A stretch of DNA of 64,000 nt from Valencia hispanica. Its lineage: Eukaryota > Chordata > Actinopteri > Cyprinodontiformes > Valenciidae. The DNA lies in contig OY747709.1 of assembly GCA_963556495.2 (NCBI GenBank), forward strand, positions 16,973,900 to 17,037,899, given 5' to 3'. The translations under genes were made by a program, and so were the position numbers. Shown here one piece after another: positions 27,532 to 39,500 of the stretch (position 1 is the stretch's first letter; each line of letters begins with the position of its first letter). The notes below the pieces were generated by a model. That model saw only the letters and a program-made list of their open reading frames with translations. It was not told where the DNA came from and made no database searches.

Positions 27532-30500
27532 AGAGATTTAGTTATTGTGCACTTTTTTGGTGGCGTTTTTTTTGCAAATGTTTTGCACAGAATATGCAAC
27601 AGCAGTATTTTCACTATTTTATTTATATAAAGTGTGTGTGAACTTAAACTGTATGGCTATGCTGTGGTTCATGTAGGCTTTGCGTGGGGGGCCTCCATGA
27701 CCATTTTGCTTGGGGCCCCTAAATTCATTGAAACGGCCCTGGGCACAAGTAACCTAGAGGTTGATGGAAAGTTCTGCCCAGAGCAGGCTGTGTGGAGGCA
27801 AAGCACTGTAGGTACTTTCCCACTTGTTGGTTAGACCTCTCCATCTGCTGGTTGATCTCTGGGTGGAAGCCGGAGGAGAGACTAGCAGTTGCTTGGCGGT
27901 GAACTGAGGACCCCTATCAGAGACAACATCTTGAGAAAACCTATGGAGGCGTGTTGCAGAATGAGTTCAGCAGTCCTCTTGGTAATTAGTTGGCTAGGCA
28001 GGGCAACCAGATGAAATGCTTTGGAAGATCCGTTGGCAAAGGTGGCAATGGTGTTCAGGCTGTCAGTGGTGGCAATACGAGTGATGAAGTCACCAGTGAT
28101 GGGTACTCCCCATGGTTGATCCGGAACCGGGAGGAGCTGAAGTAGTCCTGTCTGCTGCTGAGAAACAGACCTAGCTTGGGTGCAGACGTGACAGGCATTG
28201 ACAAAGCTCTTGAGGTCTCATGCTATGGAAGGCCACCACAGAGCACGGTGGATAAACCAGAGAGTCCTGTCAGCACCGCCATAGCCCGCTACCAGAGAGG
28301 AGTGAACCCAGGCTAGGGCCTCTTGGCGACACCGAGCTGGAACAAAGATGGTACCAGTTCTAGGATCTGAGAGGAGCTGATGGATTCCTAAAAACAGCCA
28401 CTGCAGACTCCAAAGAGCCCGATGTGTGCCCCCCCCGAAACAATACCTTACGGGAAACGTTTTTTTTTTTCAGAGTCTTTTCGTCTTCTGATCGCTTCAG
28501 TTGGAGAAATGTTTCCTTTCAAAACTTTGGATGAAGTGGCACTTAAATCCAGTCTCCAGTGTGGCAGCATAGCATCTTTCCATCATGACGTGAAAGCTAC
28601 TGCTTCAAACTTTTTATTTTTCAACACCAAAGATCCGGCCTTCTTTATGTGCTACCCAGTTGCCATTCATTAGCTTCTCCAAAATACACTGCCCCCTGCC
28701 GCTCACCCTTATCATTACATTAACATTTCACTGCATATCAACGATATTTTGATTTGTGTACATTGTAAATGCCATTTTTTTAATTTAAGTTTTGTAACGT
28801 TGCTGTTCATTTATTTTTTCTTTAAATCCTCCAATAATTGGTTGAAATATGTAAGAATAATTTATAATGTAGACTATGCTTTTTTGAGTGCAGTCTCTGC
28901 TCTATTTCTATTGCTAATAAACTTAAAAATGTTTTATTTTAAAAAACATCACTGGCACTATTAAACTCTGGAAATGAAGAGGGTGCTATTTTGTAACCCC
29001 GTTTAAAAATATATCTTTATTGAATGAACAATGCTTTTGTACTTTTCAGTGAATCTTTAATATAGAAAAAGTTGTATAAACAAGTACATTTACAAAAGCA
29101 ATTTTATTGGTAAAAAGGAATATTTTTGTTTTTTTAAAACAGAGCACTAAAAAGAGTGGAGAAAAAGCGGAAAACTAATGAAACCAAAGAGTTATTCTGC
29201 TTGAAAATGTTCACTTTATCACAAGCAGGAAGAGTTTTAACAGTTTTAGGATTCTTAGTGTTTAACTGAATCAATGTACTGCATAGATTTATGAGTGTAT
29301 CCAAGAAAACATGGATGTGTTCTGTAAACTTACATTTGTGGAGATTCTGCACATAATATAGAAAGGTTAAATACAAATATGGTATTATGTTTTTTTCTTC
29401 TTAAAGACTAAATAGCAAATTTTTCCAGAACAGAACAAATCCTTTACCAATGTTTTCTGCAGTAAACAGATATTTTGCCATAAGTTTTTACCATAAGGTC
29501 AAAGCCAAAATACATGAACAGCAGATTCTGGCTGAATATTATGGAAACTACAGTTCACATCAATGTCTAATTTGACTTTGTACATTTACGGTCTCCCCCT
29601 TTAATTAATCTGTTGACCTGCTTCACAACATATAGGCCTGTGCAGTGGAATTTTTTATCATACTTTTCCTACAAACAGCAGTGGTTCCACACTTCTCAGC
29701 AATTGATGAAATACAGTTGTCTCCGGCTTTAACAAAATAAAACAATTAAAAGAGTAAAGCCAAAGAATAAAGTTGTAAATATATTGTTTCTTAATTACTT
29801 TCTGTTTAGCAATGTAAAAAAAAAGAAAAAAGGGTGTTCAAAAACAAAGAATAGAATACATTCATCCATTATTGTCCCACAGAGCGTAAGTTCAGCAGCA
29901 AAGTGACAGGTATTTGAACCACTTAGATTCACATAAGAAAAGAAAAAATATTAAAACAGAATTAAGAAAGATATACTGTATGCATAGTAAGGACAAAAAT
30001 TACAAAACTAAAGTACTGTGGAGTTGTTAAAAATAAAAATGGCATACTCTACATTTGAAGAATGTGTAACTGAGCATGATGATTTATAAATATTTACAGA
30101 ATGTGCACATCTACTGGTAATGGTAAGTGTGTAAAAGTTCCGGAGTGCAATAGTGCCAAATATGGTTTGGGTCTGACAACTGACCCGACTCTACCTCTTT
30201 CTGCGCTCTGCAGCCAGTTCCCTCTCAGCACAGCTGGCCGATGTTAGACGTGATGAGTTCCTGACAGTTAAAGACTTTATTGAAGACATTACCTATCTAC
30301 AAGCTCTTAACATACCCTCACTTCAAAAATCCTGAACTATTCCTTTAATGGAGCCCAGAAATATCTTCTATTTCAAAGAACAAGGTCTAATTTAAAAGGT
30401 AAAGGTATGCTTTAATATGTTCACTTGTCAGCAGTGTTGTAAGTAATCGAATTACCTGCAATGCCAATAACCTAGAATATTACCTTGGGAAAAACTATCC

Positions 30501-33500
30501 GAGGCACTTGGGCTAACGTTAAATTTCCTCAAAGTATCAGAGCAATAATGTGAGTGGATATTAGATCTTTTACCGGCTGTTAAAAACAGGAGGGATGATT
30601 CCAATTTGCTTTGTGTCCACAGAGACTCTTCAGGCGTTGTTCAAAACCAATTTCCTCACTGCTTCACCTTTCTTCCCACTGGAAATCCTGCTGTTTGCTT
30701 TTCTGGGGTTAGTTGACTGACAGCTTCTGCTTAGTTAAACAAATTCTCTATTTATCTTTGGCTGCTTAATAAAAACTGACATTTGGTTTTCATATTATCA
30801 TTCGCATGGAGAATGAGGTCTTCTGTGTTTTCATTCATTTCTAATTAGTATTCCTAGTTTTTATTTCACTTTCATATGATTTCCTGGCCTCCCCCTCAAA
30901 CCTTCCATGAGTCTAATGACTTCCAATCGTCCTCTGCTGCCTGACTCAAAATGAGCCCCTGGTTTCTCATTTGTGTCACTGTCTGAAAACAGGCTGGTGT
31001 GTGGAGCTCTCGGCTGCTGCTACCTTTTCTGCCACCGCTGGATCCTCCAGTTTACCAAAACCAACCGGCTCTTCCTTAAGATGCTGACAACAGAGTAAGG
31101 CTTCTTTACAATGTGACAGTCAGACTGTGAGGCAGTGTGAGTCACCTGAAGTGCCTTTCAAAGTAACCATAATGATACCAATGTATTTCTCATTTACTAG
31201 CTTCTTTTCTCAAACAAAGATAATCTACATGATTAATTCTTCTCCCCACTTCAAGAAGAATGATCTAAATGCCTGTGTTGTGTTAAAACCTCTCTGCAGG
31301 AAGGGTCTGTACTCTGGTCTTGTTGTTTTCTTGCTGGCATCGCTGACGTTTCCAAACTCTGCCGGTCAATACATGGCCTCTAAGGTGAGAGCATTCAAAA
31401 GCTCAGCCACACAATCAATAGGCTGAATCCATTGTTTACTAAGGGTAAATTGATTAAAATAGGAAATTCTTTGTATATTTCTTTACATAGAGAGGGATAC
31501 ATGGTTTTCAAGTTTGTTTTACAGATACAAATCTGAAAAGTGTGGAGCACATTAATTCAGCATTCTAAGTCAGTATTTTGTTGAACCATCATTTGCTGCC
31601 TTTAAAATCTTTTGGGGGTTGTCTTTACCAACTTTGTTCTTCTACAGATGATATTTTTCCTAACCTTAGTCATTCTGGATGAGGAGCTTCTATAGACTGG
31701 AATTTTTAAGTCCTGCCACAGATTCTCAGTTGGGTTAAGATTTGAACATTGACTGGGTTAACAAAGAAACAAAATGCTTTGACCAAAATCCTTCCACTCT
31801 AGCTCTGGTAACATGTTTAGAGTTGTTATCCTGCCAGAAGGGGAACTCTCTGTCAGGTTTGTGTGTTTGAAATAGGACCCAAAATGCAGAACTTTAATGG
31901 TTTAGATTTCATTAAATAATAAATAACAAAACTTACAAAATAATGACGAGAAAGCCAGGGAACATGGAGACCAGGGAACGCGGGAAGACAGACCAGGGAA
32001 CGCGGGAACCAGGAAGGGAGGAAAGACAACGAACCAGCGAGTTGTGACTGAGTGTGGACTGTATTTATACTGAGGGGGAGTGTGAGGATGGGAGCAGAAG
32101 GAGCTGAGGACTAATTAAGGGAAGCGGTTGCAGCTGAGAGGGAGTGAGCAGGTGAAACTAATTAACAGCTGGGATGGAAGCCAGAATGGCTAGGGAAACG
32201 TTGAGGAAGACCAGGAGCAAAATATAAGGACTAGACACAGAGGATAATACTAAAGAGGAATACAAAATAGAAAGGAGCAAAGGGTGAAAAACATCTAAGA
32301 ACAAGGAGAAATATGGAAACAAGAAAGTGCCGAAATAACTAGTAGAAACAAAGAATAACTAAACACGATAATAGAACTAAATAAGGAAAATAACTAAGAA
32401 AAACACAAACACCTAGGAACCATGACACTCTCACCCCAGTTTTAAGTATTTAGCTGCCTCAGATTTTCTAGTGTGGCTTATATTTAACTCCATTTATCTT
32501 CAAATAAACTCTGACCAGCTTCCAGCTTGTATCTGCTGAAGAAACGAATCCCACACCATGATACTGCTCACATATTCTATATGGTGTGGTCAGGGCATGG
32601 TGTTGTGCTAATTTTCCTTAAACGTTGCTCTCATCAGACCGAAGGGCCTTCTTCTAAGTGTTTTCTATGTCCCCTATGAATTCTTTCAAGCTGCAGCTGG
32701 ATGTGTTATGGTCTGTTGCTGATTTTCGATTAGGCCAGGTTAATGGTTTTAATCCATCCATCCATCCATCCATGCATCCAACCAACCATACAACCATCCA
32801 TCCATCCATCCATCCATCCATCCTTCCTTCCTTCCATTAGCTTCCTTGACAAAGGTCTGCGCCCTCTGAGTGCTTTTCTAGTTCTCTAATGCTCTCTAAC
32901 AAACCTCTGAGGCCTTCACTAAGCAGATGGATTTATTACAGTTACCCTATTTACCAAATACTGTAGGTGACTTCTGTGAACAACTGGATCCCCAGGATTT
33001 TATTTAGAGGTATCAGAGTACAGGGAACTGAATACACGTGCATGTCACACTTCTCATATTTTCATTTGTTAAACAGTTTTAAAACCATATATCAATAATG
33101 GTGGGATGTATAATGTCTAATCGTTTGAGCATGGATTATATGAAGTAGTTGAGCTGTGGTGACTGATGGTTGCTGAAAGTACCCAAAATCAATTTTTGTG
33201 TAGTGCCCAAAGAATTTTTAGGGGAAAAAAGCAATCTTAAGGGTTTGTTTTGTTTTATACCAGCTTTAGTTGTGGCCAGAGTGTAATCTAAATGTCACTT
33301 ATCTGTGTATCAGTACACCACAAAGCAGCTCCTCACTTCCCTCCTGGATAACAGACAATGGAGCTCTCAGTCCCACAATGCATCAATGCGACTGGATCTG
33401 GAATTGCTGGAGTGGAGCTCCGCAGGCACCCCCATTTTCCTGTCCTTGGCTTTCTTCCTGTTCATGAAGGTACAAATAATTTAAAGGCCAATTAATGAAT

Positions 33501-36500
33501 GTGCTCTTTCGGTCAACCTTCCAACTCCTCAAAGACATAAAGGCATTAACATTTTCACAAAAGAAAAAGGAAACAAAAGCCAGTTTAACCTTTCAGGCTG
33601 AAACGTTTTCTGACACATGATGTTAAGATACCAACGCTGCGGATGCAAGGAATAAATTGACTGACTCTTTTCATGTAGAAATCTTAGTACATTGCAGATG
33701 GATGGCATAGCATTTGTGCAAAGACATGTTTCGAATGTAGAAATGTGTTCTTTTTGAGCAATTTCAGTCACACTGTCAATCATCATAAATGCAACACCCA
33801 CTTAAGTGCAATTTGTTCAGGATTTATTTACTATGGCTTCGCTCTTCATACCGCATCCAAATGGAAAATTGAAATGAGATTCATTCAGTATTTATGACTG
33901 TAAAACTGAGTGGCACAAACACTTCCCTGCATACAAGTTGCCAGTGACTCATTATCGGTGCAGGTGTCAGCAGAGCTGGAAGGATTTAACCGTCTGTTCC
34001 TCTGTTGTTGATTCTGAGATGTGGATGTCGGTCCTGGCCTGCACGCTGCCTCTGCCAGCCGGATACTTCATGCCTGTGTTTGTCATTGGTGAGTGAGAGT
34101 GACAAAACCAAAACAAGATGTTCTAACAGAAGGGCAAAAAATGGTTCCTGTTTAAATTTGGCAATGCAAACAAGAGTACGGTCAATATGAGATTCTTTGA
34201 TCTCCCAGTGTAGCTGGATTTACATCAAAATATGATTTGGACCGTTAAAATTAAGCAATAGTAAATTAGCTGTAGTTTTCCAGTGCTTATGGCACATAAT
34301 GTTGGACCATTTTGTCGCTCTGTTTAAGACTGAAGGTTTAACAAGTCAACTTGTCTGTGTTTTTTGACAGCCAAAATTGTATTTCTTATATGTGAAGGAT
34401 GAGAGTAATGTGCTTCTCTCCGACAACTGACTGAGAGTGTGCAGCAACAGCTGGGAGGGACAATGCTGCATTAACTTGAGCTTGATACAGACAGGGAAAA
34501 CTCTGGTGATACCTGCAATTTCTCGTAAACGTGACAGAAAACCTTTGAAACTGCAGATGGTTTTGAAACAAACTTTGGCTTAACTTGATACCAGTAACCG
34601 GTGAATGCCTAGTGCAATCTCAGCAGATATTTTGTTTGAAATTTAAAAACTCAGGGAGCTTATTGTGCTTCCACAGGGGCAGCAATTGGCCGTTTGGTTG
34701 GGGAAGGAGTCGCCTACATGTTCGCCGGTGGAGGGGTTTTAGGACAACAGTGGACATCGGTAAATCCTGGAGGCTATGCACTTGCAGGTAGAACAATGTG
34801 AACTGTGTCTCTTTGGTCTTGATATAAAACAATGACATGAGCAAGCTCAGATGAATAACAAACATAAATGATACAGCTCAATATTACATTGTCACTAAGA
34901 ATAATTCAGTATAAAAGCAGAAGAAATGAAGTGAAAAATATGCTTAGGGTTTAAAGACTTTTATATATGTTATTATGTGTTTGTTTGTTTATTTTTTTAT
35001 GTGCTATTCTACAAAGTTATCAATAATAGTTCCCTTACCTGCAGAAGAAATATGTTATATCATTGTGTGCTAGTTGAAACATAAATAAATCCTTAGAGTT
35101 GTGGAAGCTAACAAGATAATGAGAGGGTGATTTGGCGGATCAGCCGACCACTCTGAGGAAGGGTTATTGGCAGGTCGCAAAAAGTGAAAATAATCTTTTC
35201 AGTAATGCTGAACCATCTGATACTGTAGGATACATTATGTGATCTCTGGCAAATCCGGCCTGCAACAGGTTTGTTGCATGTTTAAGAATTCAGCTACACA
35301 AGTCTCGCAATTGAAAGACATAATAAAATGCATCCAGATAAACCAGGTTCAAAATTCACATTAGTGGTGCTCAAATGTTGCGGTACTGACCGGATTAATG
35401 TACTTGATCTCTTGTTATTTAATGCAGACACTCTGTTTACACTGATGAAGGTTCACTCACCCTGGTTTGCTGAGCACTTGGACTAACTATTTACCCACAT
35501 TGCCAAACTTATAGACTTTATATAAAGTATTAAACTTTCAACCAAAGATTGTCAGCCGATCCTTAATATGGAATTTCATATGCTTCATAGGCTACATGAC
35601 AGCATTTGATGTTCATTTCTTCAAGCTTAAGAAGGGCTTTTAGAAAAGCTAACAGCAGCTAGTGACTATTCTTTTCATGATTTGGAAAATATCTTTTTTT
35701 TTTTTTTTCTTACCAAGTATGGCAACTGTATTACTGGTCAGAACTGATCTGTCTTTCAAGCCATTGGTGATGTTGTAACATGTTGAATAGGTCTGATGAT
35801 CCATATGCTTAGCAGATTTGTAAATTAGACTTACAGATTTGAACGATCTTCAAGAAGTATTTACAGTATTATTAATACAGTTCTGTTTGTGAATTTTATA
35901 TCAGGATGCAATAAATCATATGTATAATTTTATGTTGCCTACAGTTGAGCAAAAAACTTATTGAACATTGAGAAACAGTTCATTTGACTTCCAATAATTG
36001 TTTCTGCCTTGCAGGTGCAGCTGCCTTCTCTGGTGCTGTAACCCACACACTGTCCCCGGCGCTGCTGGCTCTAGAGTTAACAGGTCAGTTCAGCCATGCT
36101 GTGCCCGTCCTCCTGTCCACTCTGCTGGCCAATGCCCTGGCACGCTCTGGGAACCGTCCATCCTTCTATGATGCCCTCTCTATCAGTAAGAAGCTCCCGT
36201 ACCTGCCCTCGCTGAAGAAGGCATGTCCACAGTAAGAAGAGACACAGAGCTAATTATTCAGTATTGACAACTTCAGTCATAATGACATTAATGTTATACT
36301 TCAACAGTCGGTTAGATTCTGTATTATTGTCTGATTAGCATTTGATATGGAGAATTTGTTGAGTCATGTTTTCCCATCATTTTCAGGCTTTAATCTAAAC
36401 TAACAATAAATGCTTATATTGAAGTTTTAGATTGATGCCAGTAGGTTTGTGGTTCATGCCTGTAAAATGTTATAGGTAATAATGACTTAGTGCATGCATT

Positions 36501-39500
36501 CTGTCTGAAAAAATATTTTCATTTAATGACAGGATGATTGACTAAAAACCTCACAGACTCAAAAACATAAATAAGAAATTCCAAGATTAAATTCGGCCTA
36601 AATTTGCTAGATAAAAGATCCAAAAAATGAATAATAAAAAAATATGTTAACAGAAATAAGAGATACCATCTTTACATCCCTCACAGTTACAATTTATCTT
36701 TACATTTTCACTAATTAATTACATATTTATTTTCTTTTGTGGCATATTCTAATTAGACGTTAACTTATCCAACAATATATTTATGTATTTTTCACTTGTT
36801 AACTAATCACTGACTGACTGAATGCAGTTGTAACTGAACTGGACCTGTTTGTTAACATTTTGAGGTGGTTTAAAGAGACGAATCTTCCTTCAGTTTACTT
36901 GGAGTCTTTAAATCTCACCAGCAACCAATTTCCTGACTCAATAGTGTATTCACATAAAAAACAAACTACTATTACAGACAGACAGACCCTGGCAAAAACA
37001 TAACCTCCTTGGCGTAGGTAAAAACTGCGTTCAAATTCTGGTGAGAAATCTCTTAGTTTGTTTCATCTTCTAGGATTCTGAGTAGAGCGTATATAAACTA
37101 CAGTAGATGTCCTTGAGGTCCAAGTGGTTCAGGTTCATAGATGCAGAGAGGTATGTCAATCCCTCAGTCAGACCCTGAAAACTTTTTGTTGAATATGTTA
37201 ACATTTTACTAGTAGACCAACAGTACAACCCTGCACACAATAAAATAACCTAAACTGAACAATTTGATATAAAATACAATACTATTCCAAAAGCCACCTA
37301 AACATGGGCTACAAGAACTGGACATTACCGTAGTTGAACTGACGGGATCAATGTTGGTTGGAAGACCCCCAAATCAAATTCTGCTTGGACCCCAAACTTC
37401 CTTGCTCGGATCCTTGTTGGTGTAATGTGCAAATTAAAAAAGGCAACAGGTCATTCTACTCTGGGTGCTTTAAAGCGTAAATAAAATCATTTGTCAACAA
37501 CTGCATGATTTGCATTCAGTTTCTTTTTTGGTTTATTGTCCTGACAAAAGGCTGTGAAATGTCTCTAAGCTTCTAACCTAAAATATACAAAGCAAAACCT
37601 CGAGCTTGAGGTGGCAATATTACTTTCAACTAATGCTGTAAAAGTTGAATGATGTAAAAAAAAAAATAGAATTCAGAGAAAAAAAATATTATTTGAAAAA
37701 TATTGTGTATTCTTGTCTGATTGTCCATTTGTAACATCCCCAGCTGGTTTTGTTGGAGGTTTTACATATTCTGTCTCTGTCTTTGCAGGCTTCCCTCCAC
37801 ACCACTCGGGCAGGTTTTGGGAGTAAAATCAGTGCAGCTCCAGAAAGCAGCTGGGCCAGCAGAGGTTCAGTCTGCTGTTGACGGCTGCAGTGAAGCACAA
37901 ATCTCTGTGGTGGACTCACACGGTACGCAAAGAACTCTAAATATACACACCGGGATCTCACTATGCTGACTCAGACCACTAGGGGCTCCGTAGATGTCGA
38001 TTGCATACACAAAATCACAACAATCTTGAGAAATTGTTGTGAAACTCACCGATACTTTGTGAGATTTTAAAAGCAGAGCAACAAGCTGGAGAGGCACTTT
38101 AAGAAACTATTACAGGCTAAAACGGTTCGACGGTATGAAAGTGCTCACAGAGGTGACAATTTTGTGAAAATAGACTTCTGACTTCTTTTTTTAGCAGCAA
38201 TCACATGGGGCCATTTTTATGTCTGGAACCTTTAGCCCCCCAAAACCTGATTGCCTTACTTACACCGCCTTTGAAAAGAGCTTTACTTTCTTTCTGCTTT
38301 GTTTTTGTCAGAGTCACAGGTTTTTCTGGGATTTGTTTTGCGATCGGAGCTGCTGCTGTACCTGCATCGCTGTCAGACTCAGGTAATTGGGTGCATACAA
38401 ACGCAGGGATTGCTGCAAAGCTTAGAGGAGGAGCGTTTGAAATAGACCTGCTTGAAAACCAGTTCTTGTCCTTAAAAATCCCTTAGAGTGAAAAAAAATA
38501 GAGGATGGAGGCACGATGTACAGACAGGACTGCTGCGAGTCCGATGTAAAAGCTCATTTAATGACGCCTCACATCCATCTGAAGGCAACATCTATTCACA
38601 GATAAACGCTGCTTATCAAAAAATTGCTCTTCAGCTTTGGTCAAGGCTTAAATTTAGAGAATATGAAAAGAGACTTTTTGTAACAACAGCTATGGCTGAA
38701 TCCAACCTCATGACTTGAATGCTTATTACTTTTGTGCAGTGTACGGAGGAACGGCTGGAGGAGGTCTGCAGCATCCATCCAAACTCAGTCCTGGTATCAC
38801 CTCATAACACAGTGGAGGAGGTAAGAAGTTAGAGAACATGTTAAATCCACCTCAGCATGGATCTGAGATAGCGATCAGAATCAGCTTTATTGGCAATTAT
38901 ACAATATTACACAAGCAGGGAATTTGACTTCAGTTCCACTTTTAAACTGAAGTCAAATTTAATATGTGAAAGCATTTTAAATATATGCAGACATATAAAA
39001 TTGGTGAGGAAATTTGTTTTTTTCTTCTTGTAAATATATATATACACACTGTTGACACGGTTGAGTGTTTTGGTATCGATCTGAATACTCTGGGATTGTT
39101 AGAAGTTCATCAGAGAGACAGTTTGGGGGAAGAAACCTTCTTTGTGGCAGGTTCGCTTTTGCAAATAACGTTCCACAGCACTGACCCGAAGGTAAACATC
39201 TAAACGGTGTGTGTCCAGGATGTGTGGGGACTGGAGAGACTTTAGCTGCCCTGGATGGAGGGAATGTCAACCCTAATGATCCTCTCTGTAGATCTGATTG
39301 CTTGTTGGAGTCCTGTCATGTTTTGTGGCTGAGCAGGGCCACACAGTGATGGATGTGCACAGGACAGACTGAATAATGGCCATGAAGAAAATGACCAGCA
39401 GCTTCTTTATGTGTTGTACTTCTCGAGCACAAGAAGTACAGTCTCTGCTGGATTTTCCTCCGAACAGTCTCCATGCACCAAGAAATCAGCTGGGGACCAG

